This document shows positions 48,147 through 59,851 of a DNA stretch of 64,000 nt, one piece after another. Every line of letters starts with the position of its first letter. Within the stretch, counting starts at the first letter, position 1. The notes beneath the pieces were generated by a model. That model saw nothing but the letters and a program-made list of their open reading frames with translations. It did no database searches and had not been told where the DNA came from. The DNA comes from Grifola frondosa (lineage: Eukaryota > Basidiomycota > Agaricomycetes > Polyporales > Grifolaceae). Location of the stretch: the NCBI GenBank assembly GCA_001683735.1, contig LUGG01000019.1, positions 310,001-374,000 on the forward strand. The letters run 5' to 3'. Made by a program: the position numbers and the translations under genes.

Positions 48147-50767
48147 GCTCAGCAGAATAGTCAAAGGGGATAGTGAGTTGATTTTATCCTAAAAATCCTC
48201 TCCCTTTATATAGACTTTCTTCCTGCTGAGTAATACTCGGTAGTCAGCAACTTTGTGGCTATGCCTGCCTTACAAATTCCTTCTGGATCCTTCCAGCAGG
48301 AACCAGGTTTAGCAGCTAGGCTGTGTGGTGACTCATGCTATGTCTCCACACCGTGTGCTCAAGCTATGCTATACCCTAGTTACCTGTGGCTGTCCTCTGC
48401 TGTCCATGCATCCTGTGTATTTTCCTGTCTCCTGATCAAATATCAGGGTTCTAGGAAATTTCTGGGGAATTCTAGGCCACAGTTGCTTATTTCTTTCAGA
48501 AATGTGCGATTTTTCCGACCGAATATCGGATAGATCGCTTCGCAAACTGTTCCGTTGAATTCTACGCCCAAAAAACGTCTGGCATGTCTGCGCTTGAAAT
48601 GTCTCATGGTCCTGCGCTCGGTTTTTTGAATATCCGTGCTGCAGGAGCCTGCATTTCCTTGAAGTCCTCTGCTCACGTGACCGTAAAGTGCGCGATGCGT
48701 CCTCTTGGGCGCGTTTTCCTGCTTGTCCTAGACTGGGGTTTCGATAGCGCGCGTCAATTTCAGACGCTGGATCTACTCCTCAGTACTTGTGACCTGTGAG
48801 TTACCCAGGCGGCGCGCCAATTCGAGCGCTCGGGTTGGGTCCTGCCATTCTGCATGCGCGCTTGTGACTCTAATCAGTCACGCGCATTGCTGGCTTGACC
48901 GTTACGTCCATTGCTTGCAGACTCCGGCTGCCTCTAATCTGCCTCTATCGCCGATACCCTCTGGCTCGACTTCCTCCTCCTCTCTCTCTCCCTGCTGCTG
49001 CTGCTCGGGCTCGTTCAGTTCGAGCGCTGTCAACGACTGCAGGATACGATCCATCGTTCGGGGGCTGCTGGGTGCATCGTTTCGAGTTGCTTCCTTACTA
49101 CTGATTCTGTTGCCTCCTTTCCAGGCTTTTTGTACCTTCTAGGGACCCTTTCTATCCTCGCGCGCACTCTGTGCTCGCGAACGACAGGCTGGATTCGAAG
49201 ATTCGTACAATACAGACATCAGACTGGGGTGCTTCTCAATCACGCGGCTCATCCTTCCCCTTCACATTCCTTGGATCTTCCTGGTCTCTCCGCCGCCAAT
49301 CCTTCCGTACAATGCTCGCTTGAATGACGTGACGAGTGCCTTAATGAAGCGTCTCTCGTTAGACCCCCATTCCTCCACCGGTATCCCTAGCAGCGCGTCA
49401 AGATTCTCGCGCTCGGCGGTTTGCAACACCAGCGCTGAATCAGACGGTACGTGCTTCGATCCCGAGGAAGTTAGGTCGGCTAACAGACGTTTCTTCAGCA
49501 TGCGGCGACGATTAAAGAGGCGGAACGTACGGCGTGGTTCGCGATAGTCTACGCACGGCATCGGGCGCAAAACACGCTCTTCTTTACCGGCCATTGCTGC
49601 TCCAGGTCGCTGAGGGATGTAAGCGGCGACATCTGTCGGAGCTCCTCCGATGCACGGTTCTCGACAGCTGTCTTGCTGCTCGAGTATCCGTGCAGCGGTC
49701 CCTTTTGGTTTCTCGCGGACGCAGTCTCTCCGTCAACACCCTCCAGCTGGCAACTTCTTCTTCTACCAGCTCGGGCAGTGTCTCCTCTCTCTCACCATCC
49801 TTCATCTCCACATCACTCGTGAGCTTGCGGCGGCCGCTTCCTCTTCACTGTCCGTCACTGCTTCCTCGACGACCATCTCGAGGTACTCGATCCCATCATC
49901 CATCGACATACGCGTCTGCGAGCTCGGCGGCGGTGCAGGCGGCGTCGTGACTGTGGCATATACTGTGGAGAGGCCGGGTAGCTAACTCGGGCCACCCTCC
50001 AAACGGTCTCGCTGCTGGCGGACGGGCCACGAGAAGCGAGGCGACAAGCGCGCTCTCCCGTCTCTCGTTCCCTCCGCTACGTCTTCCTGCGGGGTCCGAG
50101 TTTCTGCGCATCGCAGGAACCTCTGGACATCCGCGTGGGGCGTCGGTGTTTCATCAATAAGAAGCACACCGTCCCCTCTGATCACATCAACTGGAGTCCT
50201 GAACTCGACATTGCGTACCACGAAGGCTCGAACCTGAGCGTCGGGCCTGGGGTAGGCATGGCGGCGATATTCCAGGGTGCTTCGACATTCGGGAGGTCAT
50301 AGGCTTCGTTCACGATGAGCGCTGACCTTCCGACCCAGCAAGAGATGGCGTTCGAAGGAGCCTGAGGTGGAAGTCGCGAATCCGCTCCCAGCGCGTTGCG
50401 GGAGCCGGCGTCGCGACAGAGGCCATGGCTCTATAGAGGGGAGGACCCATGGTGAGCCTGCTACTTTTCCAGCTCATACTGCTGCTGGCTTTTATACTCC
50501 TCCAGGTCCCCTATGTTTTCCTCTATGTTTCCATCCTCTCCATCTACAGCAGCTTCCTTTTCGGGCGACTCTCTTCACTCGTGATCGGGATCTGTCCTGG
50601 TACCCGGGGCATATCCGCGGTTCTTCCATCAGACTCGGACTGTGATGCTCTGGCCCTCCTACTTCCTGCGAGACGCCGCGGCATCGAATTTACCTTATTC
50701 GGGCAAATTCTGTGCTGCGCGCTGCCTCGCTCGCGGAGCTGTAGGTCCGCCGAGTGCATTTTCGGAG

Positions 50768-51667
50768 GTAAGCAGCCGAGTTCCATACTCTGACTCTTCC
50801 TTCCGATCCGCTGACCATCTCTTCTAGTCTCTAGGCCGGTCGCGCGCCATGGCCTATTGTCCATGCGCTTCTGTGCGGCGCTTCCTTTCCGGCATCCGCG
50901 CGCACTTTGCAGTGCTCCAGCGCGTGCTACGAGCGGCGCGCTCACAATTCCGACGGGGAGTACGCGTCATTACGCGTCAGCTGGTACGTCCTCTGACGTC
51001 CTGTCTGCCACCATCGTACTATTGTGTTTTTCGTTGCGGGGCTCGTTGCCGTTCTTCTGCTGCTAGTTCCCTTCTTTCTTGAACTGCCTTGAGCCCAGAC
51101 ATGCCTTGAGCATTCTGGCTCGTTTCTTCTGTGGTCTGTCTCTCGGCGCGTTCCTACGCCCGATGAGATCGCATGGCGCAAAGAGTGCAGGTGATGGGTA
51201 GCTCGGACCCGACGCACAATGCTGTGCGGGTCCTGGCTGACTCATCCAGCTTGCCTGCTCCTATATAAGAGGCCAGGGCAACTCCCTTTGGACTGCCCTG
51301 TGGTCCACTCTTCGGCTCATCTGACCAGGTTGAACCTCGGCCTCCAATGTCGCGTCAAGCATTCGCGACATCGCGGCGTTCGTACGCGGTAAGCGTCTTG
51401 CCTGGTATTCCGTCCGTTTCGGGTGCTAATGGTTCTCGTAGGTAGGTATGCCCTTGCCTCGGAGTGCAATACGCGACTCGTTTTCAGCTGGTACGTCCTA
51501 TCCCACTCGTTCCATGTCTGCACACTCTAATTTCGACCTTCCTTTTTAGGTCTCCACTGTGAGGCGCCCCACACTCGGCTATCAAGTGTCGGCGGTTCCT
51601 CGTCCTGTTCTGCTGGTACGTCCATTCCGTTCGTCGAGCCCACATCCTCTAACCTTCGCATTGCTAG
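50768..51667 (+). other. Chain of five consensus introns antisense to the retroelement
   Basis: GT-AG introns at 50768-50827, 50984-51066, 51389-51441, 51491-51549 and 51616-51667, 52-83 nt each, with donors GTAAGC, GTACGT, GTAAGC, GTACGT, GTACGT and branch-like GCTAAT, CTCTAAT or CTCTAAC close to the acceptors in the last three. Three donors share CTG/GTACGTCC. Intervening exons are 156, 322, 49 and 66 nt. A frame from ATG 50849 (MAYCPCASVRRFLSG) continues through the second intron but stops near 51200, so coding is not shown. Confidence 0.45.
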
Positions 51668-53148
51668 GCTTCACCCTCGCACTGCGAATTAGTTCGGAAT
51701 GGGCACGTTCGGCGGACGTCTGTCTCGAAGCGATGGGCGCATTCGCCCCCAGTTCGAGAACTTCTTCTTCGGCTCCGTGTAGTGTCGTCCTACTCCTGTA
51801 TTCTGCTGTCGATACCTGTCGTATCCGAGATCCTGTCTGTGCTGCCGATTTCCAAAAAACCCAAGAGATTTATCATACTGCCCGATGAACAGACCCGGCC
51901 TGTGTGGCTACCGCTGTTGATTACAGCCGCGAATCATATTGCCCCGCTGGGCATATGATTCGCTACTGTAATCGACTTGGTACTTCGCCGGAGAACTATT
52001 CAATAGCCCTCCTTCCTTCCTACCCGATTGGACCTTACATAATGATAACGACGCATTGACATCGATGCCCCCCTCCAAAAATAACCTCTGCCTCCTGGTA
52101 TCCGAAACTCTGGGCCTCTCTGTCCCAAGTTTGTGTGGATCTCTCCCGCCTCGCACCCACGTGTTCGACCATGCCGTCATGGCTATGCGCCGACCCGAAC
52201 GTGTCAAAATGCTTGCGGTCCAGTGGTTCGTTACCATACTGATGTCTGGGGCACCCCTTGTATACATCCTATTTTTATCATCTAGCCTAGGCTCCATCAT
52301 ATGGGTCCGGAATTTTGGCAAAGTTGACACCACCATCTGATTGACATACAGATGTCACAGTTATCTCTGGTTCTCTGAGGTAATGGGAGCCAGGCAAGGT
52401 CTTATAAACGCCTTCTGGTAGGCCCATTCCTTTCTTCATTATTCCTGTCCTTCTTGATCCAACAGCGTTTCTCCCCGAATATGCCATTCGAGGTCCTGCT
52501 CCACTGTCGATCTCCGGTCCAAAGTGCTGACCTGTCGTAGATCAACACACGTGTCTTCTTTCTGATGAACACTGAGACGCATTATGGAAAGGTCACGGCG
52601 GTGGAAACTGTGGACGTGAGTGACCACAGTTCCCTCATCTGGCTGGTGCCTTAATCACTTCCCCTTTCAGGGTGTTTCCTTGGTGATTATCAAGCCCGAT
52701 GATCTGCCGGAACGTTCCATGAAGCTCCCGTACGTGCTTCTTCTGTGAACCACAGCTTCAGCCACCTAACCACCTCCCCCTTTTTACAGAGAATTCTCCG
52801 TTTCAGGGTACGGGAAGCGGTCTAGTTCGGTAGCCGGAACCTGTATCATACTGCTGTCAATGTGAATCCTGCTGCGTCTGCGGCCCGGCCGCAAATCCTG
52901 AGTCGGTGATAATACTATCTCCACCGACCAACCACATAACCCGAAACTCTGGTACTGTATCCGCTTCTTCTGCTTCTGTTGCGACTCTTTTGTTTCTTTT
53001 TTGTCTCTTTTGTGGTCGTCGCAATCTTCTGTGGTATCCGCGGGTCCACATGTTTCCACATGGTCGCATCATTGTCATATGTCTCAGCATATGTCCGTCC
53101 GGATTGGTCTGTATCTTCTGTGTCTTCCGTATCGCGGCCCGGCCACGA

Positions 53149-54234
53149 TTATCTCCTCGGAACGGTGACACCTATTGTGCCGAGTGCTTGGTGCAGCGGA
53201 TCCCAATTGATCTTGCCCAATTGACGACCTGTGATTAGCTCTGCTGGACCGGAGACGTCATGGCCTAGATATGACATCATTGTGGCCATAAACTCATTCG
53301 TTCCACAGAGCGCACTGCCATTGCCCAATAGTATCACCGTTGTCTCCTCAGGCCTCAACTTCGGCTGACTTGGGACAAGCGATAGGAAATCCTCATCAGG
53401 GGTCTCCTGATCAAGGGGATCCACACTTTCTGTCCTTTGATAGTCTCCGCCTGTGAGTTGCCTGATCATATAGATCCTCCTCTTCATCGGCTGATTGTGG
53501 ATCGTCGGCTTGACTAGGTAATTCCCCGAGTGGAATTTGACCGTCTATCAAGATGCTGTCCGACAAATCCTCCGAAGGGCCCATTGGACTTCGAAATTCT
53601 GATCCGATGTCTGCTTCCATTCTTCAGACGTTCCTGCTTCTGCTTCAAGACTGCTAGGCGAACAGGGAACATCCGAATAGAAAACCATGTGGAGAACCCC
53701 ATGGCCTCTGTATCGTCTCCCGTTCATCGTCATCCTAACATCTTGTAGCAGGTACTGTCCTTCAGCATGGTCCGGCTTCGGGGACAGTGGGCCTGGATGC
53801 ACAATACGAGCATTCTTGACTCGTATGTCTGTCATCAGGGTAGCCACTTCCTCTATCACCTGTCCTAACTGGTCCTGATGCACTTTACGAAATGTGTCAT
53901 ACAGTTTCCGGTTCTCCTGTTCCACCATCCGATTGGACTCCAGAAAATGAGGGGATCTTTCCTCATCAGGAAAGTCTTCATCCCAGTTTTCCGGGGAGTT
54001 CAACTCGGTGGGAACCATGCTGCCAGAATCATCCATCGTCTCCTTCCGAGGGGCTGGACTGTCACCAGGTTTAATCTGGAGCTGCGCCAAACGCATCTCA
54101 ACCCGATTGACATCCAATCCTTTCGAAGGAGCCTGATCCACTGTGGTCATCGCACATAGCCGAAAGGTTCTATCCAGAACATCTTTCTGGATGCCCGGGC
54201 TCGTGATGAGAAGCTCATAGGAGTGGAGCTTCAA
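53149..54234 (-). CDS. Retroelement gag-pol continuation (frameshifted)
   Basis: Frames 54234-53548, 53620-53411 and 53487-53149 follow one another with overlaps, as if one protein were split by single-base indels. Contains SYELLITSPGIQKDVL, GQYLLQDVRMTMNGRRYRG, an acidic SADEEEDLYDQ and VTVPRR at the end. No reverse transcriptase fingers/palm motif follows. Function within the element is unknown; it is probably a linker between protease and the lost RT. Confidence 0.6.
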
Positions 54235-57200
54235 GCTGTCACGAATACCAAGGTATAATCCTTCCGGCCTATGCTGCAGACTGAATTCGTGTTTCTGCTG
54301 CCATATCTTCCCAAGATCCCGGGAACTGCTAGGTCTTCCACAATATACAATGTGGCTTCAGTATCAATCCGGCCGATGGACAGTGGCGTGTCCCAAAGGC
54401 CTATGCAGGAAAGTGACTTTCCGGTCACGTCCTTGATTGATACGTCATCATCAACTTCCCGGCTGGTACCTCGAGCTAATTTCCATAGATCCGCATTCAC
54501 ACAGTTAACCTGCGATCCGGTGTCCACAATAAATGGGATGGAATAGTAACCACATTTTGCATGCAGCACCATCATCGAGTCCGGAGTAGACCATGGGCCA
54601 AGGAGGTTGCCATCGCATTGATAGGACTCCTTGGGCGTAGCGAGGCTTAAAGCTCGGGGCTTCAGTCCCTCAGCTATGATCATCTTAACACTCCCCTCTC
54701 GATACCGTCTCATTATATTGCGCGACTTCTGCAATTCCCCTTCTGAAAATGGAAACACCTGGACCAACATGTGGCCCATGCAGCATCCAGTTCCATAGAA
54801 GAAATGTGCATCCCGAAGAAGAAACATACGATGACCATGTGATCTCGTAGTTTCCTTGATGAACTCCACTCCATTATCTGAATGGATGGTAGTTTCACCA
54901 ATTCGCCTTGTCATCTGGGTTCTGCTGTCATCCACTTGTGCAGCTAGGAGGGTCCGGTATGTGATAACTTCCTGTCGAGCTTCCCGTTCCTTGGCTGAAT
55001 CATCCACAGGGTCAGTATCGTCCATATCGGAGTTATCGTCCTCCTGGTCTTCACTGTCTTCATCGTCATGCTCTGCCTCCTCATCTGTTTGGATCCCGAT
55101 ATCCTTCTGGTCTTCTTCTGCTGTGGCAGCATGATCGTCATCTCCCTCAGGCTCTTCTGCGATAGAAGTGACACCTGGAGATGGACCCCACACCTGTGGT
55201 TCGATCATATACGATGCTGCATCCTGTGAGTCGTCCGTACGGTACGGCGTTACCAAGACTTCCGAATCTGGATAACCCGGCCGTCCTTCAAATGTAAGGT
55301 ATGTGCCTTCGTCCTTTTCCCTGATCCCGACCTTGTTCTTGATCTGCCAAGGTCGTCCTAACAGGCCTTCAAAAGGTGGATTTGGTGCGACATAAGCATT
55401 GAACGTAGTGCTTATGTGCCCAAATTTCAGCGGTATGTCCGATACGAGACCCAACAATTCTCCGCTACCACCATTCGCATCGTTCATGGTGATGGCTCGA
55501 GATTTGTCCATAGGGGTCTGGACAATAGACTTCCAGACTTTCTCACTGATCACATTCAACTGTGATCCTGTGTCAATGATAAAGTTGACCGGCCTCGTCC
55601 TACAATTCATCGTGAGACGAATGAGGGGTGACCTGGTCTCTGATATGTCTGTTACGAAATTCGCAGCCAAGCCTGGAACCAGGTTTGCTGCTACTTCCGC
55701 TGCTTCCGTCTTTTTGACTTTCAGGACGTTCTGAACCTGCTGTGCGACCTCCTTGGAGACTCCGATGAGCTCTCCAACTGAGACCGTAAGCGACGTGTTC
55801 AGAATCCTGTTCATAATGGCCGTGGGATCCACCTCTTTGCTGATTGCAGATGTTCGTGAGACCATCGTGCGAGGCTTCTCCACTGGTTTCGAAGCACTCT
55901 CCTGGCTTCGAAACATCCGTGTTAGGGCTGGATCGTCCATCATTTCTGCATCATTGTCCGGGTCAAAGTTCCTCTGGTGAACTTCTACCGGACGCAGTTC
56001 ATGATGTGACTCTGCACTCCCTGCTGCAACTGGCTGAGACAATGGAGGGGTCTGGCGAGGTATGAATTCCCTCTGCTTTCCCTTTGTCATCATGGGAACC
56101 TTTACGCTATCAAAGACTTGTTTTCGATAGCTCCGGGTTTCCCTCTGAGACTTCTCCACTGGTAGCACCATAACCTCGGGATCAGATTCATCATCAGAAT
56201 CTATCAGCGATTTCCCATAGGTTATAAAGTGCACATTGGGTACGATTCTCCGAATCGCCTGGACCCAATTCTCGTTCATGTCCTTCCGAAGAATACTCCC
56301 ATTCATGTCGGTGATCCGTCCTCGATAGTCTTTGAGGATGAATCCTTTAACCAACATTTCCTGAATGGATGGGCAATTTCCCACAATATGGCCTGGCTCT
56401 CCACATCCATAACAGCCCGGTCCATAAGGTCTCCTGTCAAGGAATCTCCCTGGGTCCGGTCTGTCATATCTTGGAGGTGAGATTTCCTGCTGCCTCGTGT
56501 TCTGTAACTGGTTGACACGAGGCATCTGTAGGCATTGTGCAACCAATGGATTTATGGCTGACGCCTGCAGGAATAGCTGACCATACTTTGGATCGTCAAT
56601 CGACAGCTTGTTCATCTGCTGAACTAGCCTGTCAATTTCTGGTACGTCACGATCCTTGGGTGCCTCCTTCTTCTTTACTGAGCTTCGCAACTTTGGCAGT
56701 GGTTCCGCGACGGGGACTTCTTCGTCCTCCGAGTCACTATCAAAAGTGACCGTCCGTCGCTTGGTCCTCTTTGTCGATTGTTTCTTCGGCAACCTCTTCC
56801 GTGGAACGTCTTCTTCGTCACTGCCTTCGTCGCTAGAGATGTCACTGTCAAACTCGAAATTCTGCCGGTCTATACCATCGGAATCTAATCGCTCTGTATC
56901 GAAGCGATCACGAGACAGAATGGACTCTGCTGTCTCGTTAATTAGATCCGGGCTATAGGGATCCTCAGGTCTGTGGTGTGGTTCCTTCATAAGCATACGA
57001 AACTCGAGTTGCCTCCGGAATCTTCTTGGCAGACCTGCCCATAGATAGAATGCATAATCCTCGTCATCAAGTTTATCCCTACCCTGCAGCCATCCAGCAA
57101 TCCTGATAAACTTGCGCATGAACCTGCGCCAGTCTTTCAACTCCTGTATCGGTTCTTTCCGATGACGAGCCGCAAACATCTGTAGGTCCTTCAAGCGAAA

Positions 57201-57556
57201 CCTCTTCTCTTCAAGGTCCGCATTAAAGAAGGTCATGATGTTGGCACGAAGCTCATCCCAGGCCTGCTTCCGGTAACTGGAGAAACCCTCAATGGTCTCC
57301 TTCACCGTCCTGGAACAATACTCTGTTACTCGCTCGCATTTCTGCGAGGGGTGAGGTGATGAAGTGCAGCCAACTGGTCGTAGTGGCTGAGGAACTTCCG
57401 CACCTCGGATGCCTCTCCTCTAAACTCCTCCGGGGCGTTCTTGCCTTTCCGGAATGGCATATTGAGATAACTCTTCATGCCATACCCACTGGACATCTGA
57501 CTGGCCAGTGAAGGACTTACATCGCCTGGTACGTCACGTATATCTGTAAACATCAC
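54231..57556 (-). CDS. Retroelement gag with CCHC knuckle and two retropepsin-type motifs
   Basis: Frame 57305-54231 is open for 1024 codons; 57556-57326 supplies the N terminus if one A is restored in the AAA run at plus 57339-57341. Gag-like helices (WDELRANIMTFFNADLEEKR, WRRFMRKFIRIAGWL) are followed by a CCHC zinc knuckle CYGCGEPGHIVGNCP near residue 300. Two aspartic-protease motifs follow: FIIDTGSQLNVIS with LLGRPW, and about 340 residues later PFIVDTGSQVNCVN with ILGRYG. Between them lies an acidic, Asp/Glu-rich linker. Each protease unit has its own flap-like and xLG motif, so this is a domain duplication rather than one protease read twice. Confidence 0.85.
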
Positions 57557-57630
57557 TGGGACCCTGATTGCTAAACTGAACCTCCCAAATTGGAAATGCC
57601 TGTAAAAACTAGACTTCTAAACTGTTTCCC

Positions 57631-57647
57631 CCTCGCGGTGGGCTCCA
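57631..57647 (-). other. Primer binding site
   Basis: Four bases inside the right LTR, the minus strand reads TGGAGCCCACCGCGAGG, beginning with the TGG expected to pair with tRNA CCA. The 3' end of the primer would be TGGGCTCCA, with U73; fungal tRNA-Cys is a candidate. The tRNA identity is inference. Confidence 0.6.
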
Positions 57648-57651
57648 ATCT

Positions 57652-59851
57652 TGTCGTGAGTATGTGGTGTGAGATAGTAACCACTGTATAAAAGATCTCG
57701 ATAATCACCAACCAAAATAGAAAAATCTATCTGTGGCAGGGCGAAATATACGCGAAGGGAATCGAGGTATGAAATCAATTTTATACTGCACCAAGCTTGA
57801 CGGGTTTTTCCTGCTTTCCCAGTTATAGGCCTGGCCGAATCCGTTGGGGGGTGTTATCACAATCACGAAGGTAGGTACGATCCCAAGTGAATGTTTAACG
57901 ATGATACGATGATGACTTGCCCGGTACGTTTGTCACTTCTACCTCTCCTCGATATGTCTCCTGTTCTTCTGCTGATGCTCCCTCCGAGGAAGACTTCTCT
58001 TTCCTGTCCTATCAACAGTCAACCTTGCCCACCTCTGTATGGGGTTGCTGCACTGCTGTGACCTGGAAACTGGGGACCAAGACTTCAACCTTGCCCACCT
58101 CTGTTGTGGGGTTTCCTGAAGTGATGTCCGGACTGTGGTAAGCAAGTCAACTGACTATGACGCTTCTGGCTGTGAGACTTTGAGAGTAGAAATCTGGTGT
58201 GATTTGGTATGGAGTGAAGTGGGGTGGTGGGGATACAGAATGGTATCCTTGCCGCCTTGGAGGTCCTCCTTGTTAGGGAAGTGCTGTGTCTGTGTGGCTG
58301 AGTGTGTACACCTATGTGCACACCTGTGATGACGTGAGATATCCCTGTGATACCTCAGTCAAGTGATCTAGTCTGCTGAGTCTGGGGGGAATCTGGAGGG
58401 TGATCCAAATTCCAGTGGAGACTGTGTTTCTGGCTGCTGCTGGTGGATCAGTTTTTGATCCAGTTCTGTTGGATCCAATTTTCTTGGATCCAATTCTATT
58501 GCCCTCTCTAAGGCAAGAAAGGAGCTCTTTATATACCTTTTGAGAGGGCCCAGAATTCTCCCCGGACTCTTCTTCTCAGACTGTTCCAGCACTTTCCGGG
58601 AGGCTCCAAGCACAAGAAACCATGGTAACTACTGTGCTAGAATCTTCCAGTCCTTTCCAAGTGTTTTCCTGAATGTTCCAGCTGCATCTCCCTGCACTGC
58701 CTCTCTGACTTCCTCCAATCAGAGCTCTCCTAGGTCACCCGGCCCTCAGATTTGCATAGCTTTAGTAAGGCTCTTACAAATCTGGGGCAGGGGATTACAA
58801 ACCCAAGGTGCCCTTTTCTCCATTTCAAGGACCTTTCTCTCACAGAGTACATAGCCTTGAAGACTTTGTCATCCATTTGAGATATTCCCTGACTAATGGA
58901 GGTCCTCTACCTTATAAATTTGCACAGCCTTAGTAAGGCAATCACAAATCTAGGGTAGGGCCCTTACAAATCTGGGGGAGTTAGTCTGCCACTTTGAGAA
59001 GCACATGGTCTATGGTTCCAGGGCTGTGAGTCTCCTGAAGGCTGTTCTACATCACCTCAGGTGGCTTGTGGCTGTGTATCCCTGTGACCATTGCCATGCT
59101 TCTCTTTTCAAAGGCTGTACAGACTTTCCCAGGACTCTGCCTTTCTTCCAGTCCCTTCCAGAATTTGCTAACCTGATCTTCTTCTTCCTGTTTCCGCGAT
59201 GTCCTGCTGTGTCCAACTCCTTGTCTCCTGACTTTCCTGCACCTGATTCTTTCCCGCACTCCTTTCCTCATGACCTCCATGCTTTCCCATCCCATCCTAC
59301 TTGATTTAATGATGGTTGTCGTCGTTTACAAGCGGGTGAAGAGGGTAAATCATGGATTCCGGCTTCGTCATCTCGTTATCCGGACTGACAGCGTATAGGG
59401 AATATCGCCACCAGGTCATTGCATAGGAGACGAGCGAATGCTGAACGTACTCGTATCGTACTGCGAAACCAATGGTGCAGGTGCCGTCATGTGAGAAAGG
59501 GCGAGGAATATTCGTGTTTCCTGGTACTGGATGATGTGGTCGATATGGCCCGTGAACGTAATTCCGGATCGATCTGTGAGGTGCACGAATCCGGACAGTG
59601 GCATGAGGTCGAATCTGGTGGCGAGTGTGTCGTATAATAGGATGGGGAACCGAGGATCGATTACCATGGGGCACCATGGCATGCGTCGATTGGGTGGGAT
59701 TGGGTGGAGATTTGACATGATTGATGATGTCTAAACTCGATCCCGATGGTGACCTTCGTGTGCTGTGCATATTACGGCACTCGGTTGACTTGGTTGCCAA
59801 AGATGGTTATTTTGGCCCTGTCCAGGTACCAACCACGTTTGGTGCGTGACA
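57652..59851 (-). repeat. 5' LTR (right), 2200 bp
   Basis: Direct repeat of 43419-45622. Carries the same TATATAAAG on the minus strand (58535-58527). All small frames inside it mirror those in the left LTR and are not genes. Confidence 0.93.

Larger units (their letters stand above)
47346..53148. other. 5.8 kb of unexplained DNA replacing the RT/RNase H region
   Basis: Between the end of the gag-protease frame and the RNase H fragment. Its left edge in element sense ends in four TCA-like units (47357-47369) before the Gypsy sequence resumes. It holds a degenerate minus-strand frame (48146-47413), a basic minus-strand frame at 49594-49262 (FNRRRMLKKRLLADL), some minus-strand coding-like sequence at 52627-51908, and a plus-strand intron chain at 50768-51667. 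No reverse transcriptase is seen on either strand. Confidence 0.6.
43419..59851 (-). mobile_element. 16.4 kb Ty3/Gypsy-like LTR retroelement lacking a visible reverse transcriptase
   Basis: Bounded by two direct LTRs beginning TGTC and ending GACA. Coding runs right to left: gag with a CCHC knuckle and two retropepsin-type motifs (57556-53149), then a gap of 5.8 kb, then the last part of RNase H and the integrase (47345-45773). PBS next to the right LTR confirms the minus orientation. No YxDD/FxDD reverse-transcriptase motif or RT-length frame exists between the LTRs, so the element cannot be autonomous. The LTRs are almost identical, so insertion was recent. No perfect target-site duplication is seen (TGCAC left, GCGCG right). 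Confidence 0.9.

Noticed and set aside
50642..51082. A confident protein from the antisense intron chain
   Set aside because: The only frame joined across an intron ends within about 90 residues and has no recognised domain, so I report only the splice signals.
53149..54234. Programmed ribosomal frameshifting between gag and pol frames
   Set aside because: Breaks are several, occur at different places and in host genes too, and no slippery heptamer is evident; single-base errors explain all of them.
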